Positions 51,903 through 60,760 of a stretch of 64,000 nt of DNA are shown here, in pieces. The notes under the pieces are model-generated. The model was not told where the DNA came from. It saw only the letters and a list, made by a program, of their open reading frames with translations, and did no database searches. Each line of letters begins with the position of its first letter. The first letter of the stretch is position 1. The position numbers and the translations under genes were made by a program. Source of the stretch: an uncultured Clostridia bacterium (GTDB lineage Bacteria > Bacillota > Clostridia > UMGS1810); the NCBI GenBank assembly GCA_934463165.1, contig CAKSJG010000013.1, positions 1 through 64,000 on the forward strand, in the 5' to 3' direction.

Positions 51903-54900
51903 CTACTTTTCGCTGCCGTAAATGCAGACTTCCATAATACTGTTCCAGCCTGTGGGCGGATTGCCGTAGCCGTGTACGTTCAGTCTGACAAATCTGCCGC
52001 TTGCCGCCTTAAAGCCGTAGGTTTCGATATCTGTCTCTACTCCCTTACTCTTGCCTTTGTATACCTGCTTCCACTCAACTCCGTCATCGGAAACCTCAAC
52101 CTCAAACGGTGAAATTCGGCTTGTCGGAGAATACCATGATATACCGACAGTATCTATGCTTTTTTCTTCTCCGAGGTCAAATATTGCCCATTGATCTCCC
52201 TGTGCTGCCCATTTTGTCTCTAAGTTATTATCAATGAGATTTGACGGTGCGTTCTGCGTTTCCGGAGTTGCACTCGCCGTAACGCTCTTAACCTTGTATT
52301 TCTTCTTGCCTTCTACAGCGCCCAAAACATTTTCTATTTCCATGTTAACGTAATAATCCTTAACATGCTCGCCGTCTTTTGAAAGAGAGATAACCGCTCT
52401 TCCGGGCACGGCATCCGCCTGAGTAACCGAAAGATCATACTTTTCGCTCGTTGCATCTATTACGGGAGCTTTATCCTGCGGTTTTTCATAATAAAGCGTG
52501 CAGCTTGTGCTGTATTTGTCATAATCAAGTATGCGGTTTCCGTCTGCACTGAGAGTATCTATATGAGGTATCTCGCCGTCGGGAACAGTCCATTCATCTA
52601 TGCTTTTTACCTCAGGAATGTATTTCGTAACATCCTCGCCGCCGCGTATCGGCATCATAAACACACTTATGTTTGCGCTCTCGGAGTCCGATATATGGAT
52701 TCGGAGCTTATGAACGGATGCATTAAAGCTGCTCTCCTGAAAATCATATTGCGGTGACTGCGGAAGAGGTTCATCCTTTTCCACGGTGAACGAAGCGTCC
52801 GACGGTGTGAGCAGGCCGACATAAAGCTTCTTGCCTTTTTGCTCCAGAATTGCGCTTTTGCCGTCATCCGATAAGGTGACATTCGCTTTTGTGTGAGCAA
52901 ACCAATAAATGTCGCTCGGTTTGGATGTTATTATCTCATCGCGGACAATAAACGCGCTCCTGTCATTTATGAGAGCCATTGCGCGTTTGGCGCTTGTAAC
53001 CGCTTTATCCGACGCATACGTTTTTGACATATCCATTGTTGCAATCGCTCCGCGCTCTTTACTTGTAAGGTTAAAATGTGTTATTGACTGCCTGTCGAGC
53101 TCGGCATTGTTACCCGGATTTACAACAACCATGTTGTGAGATTCACTTCTGAGTCTGTAGTATAAAAATCTCGGTTCTCCGAAATAATCGGGCCACGAAT
53201 AGCTTCCCGAGCCGTAATCACCGAACCACTCAATGCCATCGGCATCAAATACGAAAGAGCCTATATCGGAATGAGCGTGGTTAACGTCGAGTCTGCCTGC
53301 TCTTGAGCCGACAAACAGTGCATTGGAGTCATTCCAGCCGCCGCGCATGGTGAGAATCTCAACCTCGCCCGAATAGAGATTATCCGTTTCAACAAAAGAA
53401 TCGGTTTCTTCTATTTCGGGATGATACCAGCAAAGCTCCGAAAAACCGCCGCTGCCGTTTCTGACACTTGTATTAACGCTTTTTTGAAGCGCCGTGTCAT
53501 TATACAGCCATGCAAAAAGCGGATATTCGCTTGTGCTTGCACCGCCCGACAAGCTGTCATCGGCAAAACGGTAATAGCTTTTGTTCGGTCTTTCAAGATT
53601 CATCGGATAGTATTCCGTACGCGAAAGACCCGGAGAATACAAAAGTCCGTAATCGGTGCCGAGAGACGCTTCAAGACTTGATATATAGTATCCGAAAAAC
53701 TGCATCGTATATCCCCAATACATGAGTCCCTCCATCCATGCACCGCTCGGTGCAAAGCTCGGCATAAGGTTCTCGGTGGATATAAGGCTTTTTTGTATAC
53801 ATTCAAGAGCAAGGTCACGGCTGTCGGCTTCATCCGCTATTGCAAGCGCCGCCATTGTGCAGCCGCCGTTGCCGACTGCGTTCCAGTTTGTGTTTGCAAG
53901 CGTCCATCTGTATTGATTGTGCGTTGTGCCTTTTAAGTCATACGCTGCAAGAACGGGCGTAAGGCTCATTTCACGAAGTGTTTTCCGCATCTGCGTCCTT
54001 TGGGTATCGGTGAGCGCGTCATACATCCAGTCATACATAAGCGCCGCACCCATACTCATCTCGCCTACATCAAGGAAATGCTCGGGATGCCACGACGGGA
54101 AATCAGACACTGCCTTGAATTCAAGCCATGCCCTGTCGACATATTTTTGATCACCCGTCAAAAGATATGCCATGCATAGCGTTCTCCATTTTGCGGACGC
54201 GCTTCGGGATATTTCAAGTATCGTGCCGCGGCTGTCCTGTTCAAATGTGACCGTTGTTTTGTTTGCAACCACAAGGTCGCCTGCTTTTATTGCCGCCTCC
54301 GCCCATGACTTGAAATATTCATCCGTTTTTATGTATTCAAGTATCTTCGCTTTTCTGTCGGCATCTATAAGAAGCCTCGGATGCTGTTTTGACGGTGTTT
54401 TTGCCGCAAGGTCGGCAGATATTTTTTCCGCCGTCGGGCGTTCGTAAAAAATCTTTGACGATATCTTTGCTTCAAGCTTTGACTGCGTGGTATACGTTGT
54501 ATCGTCAAGCTTAAACTTTGACGGCGCGCAGATTACCAGACCGTTATTGCAATAAAAGAAATAATAATTTATTACCTGTCTCAGCGCTTTATCCGATATG
54601 TATGCTCTGTCGTTTATATACATAATCGCGGTGTCATCGTCATACTCGGTATCGTTTATGCTGTATTTTCCGCTTCCGGAAGTGAAGTGTATCGTAAAAT
54701 TATTAAATTTCATATACACGCGGTTTGCCTTGGGATAATATTCACACTTGCCGCCGAAAACATCTGCGGCAAAACGAACGGGAAAATATATGCATCCGTC
54801 TTTTTTTACGGTTCTGACGGTTGAATCATTTGCGTCTATCGGAACTCTCTTGCCGTATGCACATGCAAACGACAGATCGGGGGATACGACAACGGAGCCG

Positions 54901-55037
54901 TCTATAATTTCACCCAGGCGTTTTTCGGTGGTTACGACCTCCGAGTTTAAATCTTTCCAGCGGCATTCGGCAAATGCTGCCGAAGAAGAAACCGATATAA
55001 TTAAGGAAAGCGTAAATGCAGTTAATTTTTTTAACAT
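51903..55037 (-). CDS. Large secreted heparinase II/III lyase with stalk and F5/8C domains
   Basis: A 1044-residue exported enzyme, block-2 counterpart of the 1427-residue lyase. Signal peptide about 1-23 (AAFAE). Residues 25-165 form a copper amine oxidase N-terminal-like domain (DGCIYFPVRFAADVFGGKC, MYINDRAYISDKALRQV). The toroid starts near 195 (HPRLLIDADRKAKILEYI) with FPSWHPEHFLDVGEMSM; the sandwich contains NHAHSDIGSFVFDADGIEW and RSESHNMVVVNPGN with the conserved His. Unlike the block-1 enzymes it has no LamG. A beta-domain precedes the C-terminal F5/8 type C domain (about 910-1044, with TKWAAQGDQWAIFDLGEEK). Start at 55037 follows AAGGGATG. Predicted extracellular polysaccharide lyase. 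Confidence 0.9.
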   Translation of the reverse strand: MLKKLTAFTLSLIISVSSSAAFAECRWKDLNSEVVTTEKRLGEIIDGSVVVSPDLSFACAYGKRVPIDANDSTVRTVKKDGCIYFPVRFAADVFGGKCEYYPKANRVYMKFNNFTIHFTSGSGKYSINDTEYDDDTAIMYINDRAYISDKALRQVINYYFFYCNNGLVICAPSKFKLDDTTYTTQSKLEAKISSKIFYERPTAEKISADLAAKTPSKQHPRLLIDADRKAKILEYIKTDEYFKSWAEAAIKAGDLVVANKTTVTFEQDSRGTILEISRSASAKWRTLCMAYLLTGDQKYVDRAWLEFKAVSDFPSWHPEHFLDVGEMSMGAALMYDWMYDALTDTQRTQMRKTLREMSLTPVLAAYDLKGTTHNQYRWTLANTNWNAVGNGGCTMAALAIADEADSRDLALECIQKSLISTENLMPSFAPSGAWMEGLMYWGYTMQFFGYYISSLEASLGTDYGLLYSPGLSRTEYYPMNLERPNKSYYRFADDSLSGGASTSEYPLFAWLYNDTALQKSVNTSVRNGSGGFSELCWYHPEIEETDSFVETDNLYSGEVEILTMRGGWNDSNALFVGSRAGRLDVNHAHSDIGSFVFDADGIEWFGDYGSGSYSWPDYFGEPRFLYYRLRSESHNMVVVNPGNNAELDRQSITHFNLTSKERGAIATMDMSKTYASDKAVTSAKRAMALINDRSAFIVRDEIITSKPSDIYWFAHTKANVTLSDDGKSAILEQKGKKLYVGLLTPSDASFTVEKDEPLPQSPQYDFQESSFNASVHKLRIHISDSESANISVFMMPIRGGEDVTKYIPEVKSIDEWTVPDGEIPHIDTLSADGNRILDYDKYSTSCTLYYEKPQDKAPVIDATSEKYDLSVTQADAVPGRAVISLSKDGEHVKDYYVNMEIENVLGAVEGKKKYKVKSVTASATPETQNAPSNLIDNNLETKWAAQGDQWAIFDLGEEKSIDTVGISWYSPTSRISPFEVEVSDDGVEWKQVYKGKSKGVETDIETYGFKAASGRFVRLNVHGYGNPPTGWNSIMEVCIYGSEK

Positions 55038-55056
55038 TATATTCATCCCTTCCTCA

Positions 55057-56304
55057 TTATCCGAATATTTTATAAATCAGCTTTGCTGCTTCGGCACGCG
55101 TTGCAAATGCCTTCGGAGCAAAGGTGCCGTCTCCGTTGCCGTCTGCAAAGCCGCCTTTAAAAAGTGCCTCTACGGCTTCTTTTGCATAATCCGATATATC
55201 GGCATCATCGGTAAACGGAACATACTCCCTTGAAGATGAATTTATCTTCTCTCCTCCGCAGCGCACAAGAATCACCGCCATGTCCTCACGGGTTATGTTT
55301 TTGCCGCTTCCGAAGAGCGTCTCGCTCTCTCCCTTTATATACCCTTCTTTAACGGCGGAATATACATACGGAGCATACCATGAGTCTTTGTCAACATCGG
55401 TAAATGCGGAGTCGGTATATATCGGTGATTTGCCCGATGCCGTTATTATCATTTTTACAAACTCTTCACGGCTGATATTTTTATCGGGAGAAAATTCATT
55501 CTTTCCCGTTCCGTTTATTATTCCCTTTGAAGCAAGCGCTTCCACAGCTTTATATGCCCAATGATTTTTTTCAACATCATTAAAGCTCGGAGCCGATTCC
55601 TGTTCAGCCTTTCCGTCGGCTGCAGGGGTTATCACTCTGACCTCAGACGAATTATTCTTCTTTGAACCGGAGGATGATCCTCCGCCGCCTCCGCCCGATG
55701 AGCTTTCTTTTTTACTTACGCGCACGGTATAAACCTGAGATGTGCCGTCTTCGGCTATGACAGTGTATTTCACATTGTGTCTGAAATCATTGACCGTAAC
55801 GCCGCTTTCCTGAATTACGCCGTCAACCTCGGCATGCGCTTTTTCGCTGAGTGCAAATTTTGCGGCGGATTCCCCTATCCTGCCCGTGGTTTCAACGGTG
55901 ACGGATGTGCCGCTTATCTTGCCCGGGACGCCGTCTACGGAAAACGCAAGAATTTCATTTTCGCTTTTTACATCAAGATATGCTTCGCATTTTGCATTTT
56001 CACAGCCCAAACAGCTTGCCCAAACGCTATAGCTGCCATTTATTTTTTCGGCAATGGGCATAACAAACGAAAAACTGCCGTCATCCTCGGAATATTTATC
56101 ATTCATATATATTATTTTACCGTTCGGATCTGCAATTTTTACAGCGACAAGAGTTTTGACCCCATCGGGCGCCGATCCCCTTACCGTTATTACGCCGTCT
56201 TCAGCTTCTGCCGAAACGGTGAGTACACCTTCACCGGCATATGCAAAACCGCATGACATAATAGCAATTAATACTGAAATAATCAAGCTTTTTAAAATTT
56301 TCAT
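55057..56304 (-). CDS. Surface protein with Ig-like region and C-terminal triple SLH
   Basis: A 415-residue exported protein. Signal peptide about 1-26 (GFAYAG). An Ig-like or cadherin-like beta region (about 28-200) is followed by a Gly/Ser linker (SSGGGGGGSSSGSK), as in the block-1 SLH protein at 34742. Three SLH repeats complete the C-terminus: IINGTGKNEFSPDKNISREE, YIKGESETLFGSGKNITRED and FADGNGDGTFAPKAFATRAE. Start at 56304 with GGAGGGCAGAC. Its neighbours are the N-terminal-SLH protein upstream (11 bp) and the lyase downstream (19 bp). No catalytic motif seen. Confidence 0.87.
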   Translation of the reverse strand: MKILKSLIISVLIAIMSCGFAYAGEGVLTVSAEAEDGVITVRGSAPDGVKTLVAVKIADPNGKIIYMNDKYSEDDGSFSFVMPIAEKINGSYSVWASCLGCENAKCEAYLDVKSENEILAFSVDGVPGKISGTSVTVETTGRIGESAAKFALSEKAHAEVDGVIQESGVTVNDFRHNVKYTVIAEDGTSQVYTVRVSKKESSSGGGGGGSSSGSKKNNSSEVRVITPAADGKAEQESAPSFNDVEKNHWAYKAVEALASKGIINGTGKNEFSPDKNISREEFVKMIITASGKSPIYTDSAFTDVDKDSWYAPYVYSAVKEGYIKGESETLFGSGKNITREDMAVILVRCGGEKINSSSREYVPFTDDADISDYAKEAVEALFKGGFADGNGDGTFAPKAFATRAEAAKLIYKIFG

Positions 56305-56315
56305 GTCTGCCCTCC

Positions 56316-58946
56316 TCACTCAAATATTATCAAATAGTTTGCCGCATTTCTGTTTGCGGTAACAACAACCTTTGAGTTAACACTTGAAACATCGGAATCT
56401 ACACATATGCAATCCGACATAGTTGCATTGCATACGGTTTTGCGCTTCATATCAACCTTGGCAAATTTAATTCCCGAGTTGGTAAATGTATAGCTGTTGC
56501 CGTTTGCGCTTATCTTTATCGCGTCGGAATTAATTGACGAAGCATAGCCCGACATAACCGTATATGCGGTTGCATAAGCGTTGTAATAACCTCCGCCGAG
56601 AGCTTCAAGAAGCCCCTCTTTAAAGCTGTCGCCGCGAAGCATGACCTGCCAGTCACTTATCTCGCTGCGGTTGTTTGTTCTGTAGATTATAACATCTCCG
56701 AATTTGAGATCATCTTCATTCTGAACAAGTGAGCTTTTGGTCGGTCTTGCATTGTCGGCAAAGTTTACCGTGCTTTCACTGCCGCCGAAAGAAACCGTAA
56801 CCGTCTTTTTTTCATCGCCGTCGGAATCCGTTCCCACGCCTGTTGAAGTTACAACAAATGTTGAAAAAGACTCTCCCGAGCCGAGAGTTCCGTTTGCGGA
56901 TGTTTTCTTTTCTATCACGAGCACCGCGCCGGCTATTCCCGTTTCGGATACGTCATAAAAATATATCGGATCTGTCGATGAGCCGTAATTCGAGCCGGAG
57001 TTAAAATAACCGCCCTTTGAAACATAGCTGTATCTGTCATCGCATTTTCCGTTTTCGTCATTTGAGATAACAAAAATTCTGGTTTTGCTTCCGGTATGAG
57101 CCCTGTTTACAAATCTGCCGTATGCATAATACGTTGATTCGTCGATAACAACGTCAAGACTGTGTCTGCCGTCGGAGAATCCGTCGGCTTTTCCTGCGGA
57201 CGGAAGATAAATCGCGTTTATTTTTCCGTCATTGTTTGCGGTGTATTTTATAAGAAGCGGACCGGCATCAATTTTGGGTGAAATATAGTCATATGCTTTT
57301 TCGGCTTTCATGGATTTATATGTATATGCTCCGTCGCCGAAATCGTCATACATCTTAACGGAAGACGCAAGGTCAAATTCCTCTTCCTTTTCGTTTTCGG
57401 TAAAGAGCTGCAGAGAAAATACATCCTTAAATTCTTCTTTCTTTTTGCTCTCGACATATGCATATGTGCCGCCCGAGCCGCTTCCGAAATCTATGTAAAA
57501 TATTCTGCCGTTTATATCGGTATAGAATATTCCGCTTTTGCCGCGCTCCAATGATGCTCCGTCTTTGATCTTCAGATTCGGTGAGAGCTCGTATGTTTTG
57601 CCGTCAACGGTAATTTCATCTTCCTTTGACAAAGAGTCCGCCGAACCGGCGAACGAAGAATCGTATACGTCTATCAGGAAAAGCTTCTTATCGGCAGATA
57701 CACGAAGAGCAATAACGCTGTCGGTTTCAATGTCCTGCGCAGAAATTTCCGTTCCGTCTTTTTTTACGCTGAATTCTATATCCGATAAGTTAATATACGG
57801 ATTGCTGTCATATGTATCGGATGAAAGATATATAACATCTCTTTCGGTTGCGCCGTATGCAACAAAAAACTTGTATTCATTGACAAAAACCGTGTCATAA
57901 CCCGAATTCGACCCCGAATCGATAACAATTATCCGACCGTCGTCTATATCAAATATTGATTTGCTTTTAGCCGCGGCCTTGCCGTTGTATATTATGTTTG
58001 CTCCGGAGGAAAGGGTGATCTTCTTATCCTTTGAGCTTCCGTTTTCACTGTATGTTATTGATGAAGAATCACTGCTTACTATATCACGGGAATCGATAAC
58101 AATACTTTTTGAACCCTCACTCGGAATAAAACACAAAACGGTATCGGTTTCGTCATTATAATAAAAATCAACATTATAGCCGAGATAATCGCTTATATCC
58201 GTATCGCCGCATTTATATTCCGTGCCGTCTATATTGACATAGCCGTCTCTTGACGGAGAAGCCCCCCAGCTTATTGCCGTGTCTTCATTTTTTATTATTC
58301 TTCCCGATTCTTTCACTATGTTGTGACTGTCTAAAATCTTATTTTTTTCGTAGTCACCGTAATCGTAATATATTCCGTCCTCGCCGTATCCGTCGGAGGA
58401 TTTTGCGTCGACGTCCAATGCGTTATATATAATTCTTGCAACATCGGCGCCGGTAACCGCGTCTTTTATTTCAACGCCGTCCGAAAGACCAAGCTTTGAC
58501 GCAACGTATATATAGCCTACAGGGTAACCGCCCCAGCTTTCGGCTGCACGGCTGTAATTTAAAATGTTTACAAGCATTTTATAGCACTGAACCGTGCTGA
58601 GTGTATCTTCCGGGCTGAAATATCCGTCTGATGTTCCGTTTATGATTTTCATTTCATACATCGCATTGATCTCACGGAGTGCCCAATAATCATCGGGAAC
58701 ATCTTTAAAATACGAATAGCTGCGTTCGCCGTGAGTGGTGATATTTAATACCTGAGCAAGAATATTGCACATCTGCGCCCTTGTGACGCTGCTCTCACGG
58801 TTAAAAACCGCGTCGCCGTAATCCGAAACGATTTTCGTACCGTTTAAGGCCTTTTGAATTTCATCATCGCTCGTCATTGCATATACGCTTGTGTTCATCA
58901 CGGCAAATGCAAGAACAGCCGAAAATAATCTTAATAATTTTTTCAT
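56316..58946 (-). CDS. N-terminal-SLH surface protein, S-layer-like (block 2)
   Basis: An 876-residue exported protein. Signal peptide about 1-23 (SVYAM). SLH repeats fill about 25-190: ESSVTRAQMCNILAQVLN, INGTSDGYFSPEDTLSTVQ and WGGYPVGYIYVASKLGL. The rest is beta-rich with phrases that match the block-1 protein at 31998 in the same order: DGYVNIDGTEYKC, TDTVLCF, ANIIYNGKAAAK and VFVNEYKFFVAY. The two are thus paralogs with a common plan rather than just two SLH proteins. Large size and lack of known enzyme domains suggest a structural S-layer or scaffold role. Only 11 bp separate it from the next gene, so they are co-transcribed. Confidence 0.83.
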   Translation of the reverse strand: MKKLLRLFSAVLAFAVMNTSVYAMTSDDEIQKALNGTKIVSDYGDAVFNRESSVTRAQMCNILAQVLNITTHGERSYSYFKDVPDDYWALREINAMYEMKIINGTSDGYFSPEDTLSTVQCYKMLVNILNYSRAAESWGGYPVGYIYVASKLGLSDGVEIKDAVTGADVARIIYNALDVDAKSSDGYGEDGIYYDYGDYEKNKILDSHNIVKESGRIIKNEDTAISWGASPSRDGYVNIDGTEYKCGDTDISDYLGYNVDFYYNDETDTVLCFIPSEGSKSIVIDSRDIVSSDSSSITYSENGSSKDKKITLSSGANIIYNGKAAAKSKSIFDIDDGRIIVIDSGSNSGYDTVFVNEYKFFVAYGATERDVIYLSSDTYDSNPYINLSDIEFSVKKDGTEISAQDIETDSVIALRVSADKKLFLIDVYDSSFAGSADSLSKEDEITVDGKTYELSPNLKIKDGASLERGKSGIFYTDINGRIFYIDFGSGSGGTYAYVESKKKEEFKDVFSLQLFTENEKEEEFDLASSVKMYDDFGDGAYTYKSMKAEKAYDYISPKIDAGPLLIKYTANNDGKINAIYLPSAGKADGFSDGRHSLDVVIDESTYYAYGRFVNRAHTGSKTRIFVISNDENGKCDDRYSYVSKGGYFNSGSNYGSSTDPIYFYDVSETGIAGAVLVIEKKTSANGTLGSGESFSTFVVTSTGVGTDSDGDEKKTVTVSFGGSESTVNFADNARPTKSSLVQNEDDLKFGDVIIYRTNNRSEISDWQVMLRGDSFKEGLLEALGGGYYNAYATAYTVMSGYASSINSDAIKISANGNSYTFTNSGIKFAKVDMKRKTVCNATMSDCICVDSDVSSVNSKVVVTANRNAANYLIIFE

Positions 58947-58958
58947 ATCTGACCTCCG

Positions 58959-60518
58959 TTATTTACTTATATTTTTGTATCTGTTATAAGCGTTGTTATA
59001 AATTTTCTCCATATTGTCCACCCCGGCGGCATGCAGAGCCGTTATGTATGAATCCCACGTTGAATCAACGTCTTCCTCTCCCATTATCCACTTATGCTGC
59101 ATATCATAAACAAGTTCGTTGACCTTGTTGTAATATTCATCGTATATCTCCTGTTCGCTTTCGGTGAAGCTTATATTCAGAAGCTCATTGCCGGAAATTA
59201 TATTTTCATACATTTCATAACCTTTAAGAGATATATCGTTCATACCCGCTTTTTCGGCATCCATAATACCGATTGTGCCTATTTCGGTAAATCCGATCGA
59301 TCTTCTGTAATTCGGCAGACCCGATGCAAAGCTTAATGCTTCTTTGCTCCATTTTATTTTGCCGTTTTCGCCTACGGTGTAGCTTATGCCCTCAACGCCG
59401 TAAGCCATAAGCCTGCAGCCCTCGTCGCTCATCCAAAAATCCAGATAGCGAACCGCGTCTATGATATCGTCCTTGCTGCAGTCCTTTGATATTCCCCATG
59501 CCTTATCATGAAGAATACCGCGCGTTTCGCTCCATTTAACATTGCCGTTTATATCCTTCGGCGGGAGCATCGGCTCAAAATCAAGACCGGGAACAATGTC
59601 CGCATATGTATCGTTGAATTTACCCGTAGATGAAAACCAGTCTGCCGTGCAGCCTCCGGTGTTATTTGAAAGAAGCTGTTCTCTCGCTTTTCCGCGTGTA
59701 AAAATCTCTTTATCGATCAGCCCCTCCGCATACCACACGGAAAGCTCTTTCATTGCACTGCGGTATTCATCGCTCATGGCGCCGTGTATCACGCCCGAAC
59801 CTCTTATTGTATATTTTTCGGTTGTATCAAACAAATAAAGCAGATCGTTTAATGTTTTGTTTCTCGTGAAATACGGAACCTCATCCGTGAGTCCGTTTCC
59901 GTTCGGATCCATCGTTCTGAATGCATAAAGCACATCGTGAAACTCCGAGATATTTTCGGGGTATGACAGACCGAGCTTATCAAGCCAATCTTTTCTTATG
60001 AAAAATCCCGTTGACGGAGTATACGGTTTATCAAGGTCCGTTACGGTCCCGGGGATAAAATATATGTGCCCGTCTTCAAGCGTTGCCATGCTTTTTGCCG
60101 TCGGGCAGCTTTTGAAAAACTTTTTTATGTTCGGCGCGTATTTGTCTATATATTCATCAAGAGGTAAAAGCGAACCCGAACCGGCTATTGATTTAAGCTT
60201 CATGTAATTGCTGTGAATAATATCGGGAAGCTTTTTCCCTATACGCATCATGGCAAATGAAGCACCGTCATCGGATTCTGCGCTCGACACCGTGTTTTCA
60301 AGGCGTATTCCCGTTTTCTTTTCTGCTTCTTTCCATATCGGCAGGTCGGGATCATACGGTGTATCGGATGCTATCATATAAAGAGAAAGGCACTTTAATT
60401 CTTTTGCCGATGCGCTTCTTTTTTCGGTGCAGCCTCCGAGCCCCAGACACATGCACACTGAAAGTGCAAGCGCGGCAGGTCTTAAAAAATATTCTTTTTT
60501 TATTTTAAATGTTTTCAT
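58959..60518 (-). CDS. ABC transporter solute-binding lipoprotein
   Basis: A 519-residue lipoprotein with lipobox LGLGGC (about 26-31). Like the protein at 48748 it belongs to the LplA-type extracellular oligosaccharide-binding group: FFIRKDWLDKLGLSYPENIS, PGTVTDLDKPYTPSTG and WMSDEGCRLMAYGVEG are characteristic. Start at 60518 follows CGGAGGGCTGCC. First gene of block 2 as transcribed, and directly divergent from the AraC sensor gene at 60761, a common arrangement for sugar-uptake regulation. No permease genes in the window. Confidence 0.88.
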   Translation of the reverse strand: MKTFKIKKEYFLRPAALALSVCMCLGLGGCTEKRSASAKELKCLSLYMIASDTPYDPDLPIWKEAEKKTGIRLENTVSSAESDDGASFAMMRIGKKLPDIIHSNYMKLKSIAGSGSLLPLDEYIDKYAPNIKKFFKSCPTAKSMATLEDGHIYFIPGTVTDLDKPYTPSTGFFIRKDWLDKLGLSYPENISEFHDVLYAFRTMDPNGNGLTDEVPYFTRNKTLNDLLYLFDTTEKYTIRGSGVIHGAMSDEYRSAMKELSVWYAEGLIDKEIFTRGKAREQLLSNNTGGCTADWFSSTGKFNDTYADIVPGLDFEPMLPPKDINGNVKWSETRGILHDKAWGISKDCSKDDIIDAVRYLDFWMSDEGCRLMAYGVEGISYTVGENGKIKWSKEALSFASGLPNYRRSIGFTEIGTIGIMDAEKAGMNDISLKGYEMYENIISGNELLNISFTESEQEIYDEYYNKVNELVYDMQHKWIMGEEDVDSTWDSYITALHAAGVDNMEKIYNNAYNRYKNISK

Positions 60519-60687
60519 GGCAGCCCTCCGTAAAAGAAACAGTTGTAATGATCTTCGGGGCACACCGTAAGGCTAAACCCCTATCTTATACATCTATTTA
60601 ACCACATTATTGCCGCAAAATCAACTCGCAAAATTTGTCATTTGACATTCATTATTTGCCATTGGGAGTTTATTGCTCTTTTTACGA

Positions 60688-60716
60688 TTGACAGATTTCT
60701 TTTTATGGGATAAAAT
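60688..60716 (+). promoter_or_regulatory. SigA-type promoter of membrane AraC sensor
   Basis: TTGACA (60688-60693), 17-bp spacer, TAAAAT (60711-60716), about 45 bp before ATG. It lies in the 242-bp divergent region shared with the lipoprotein gene. Confidence 0.7.
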
Positions 60717-60760
60717 ATATAATAGATGATTTATATATGATACCAATCGGAGGCAAAGTG

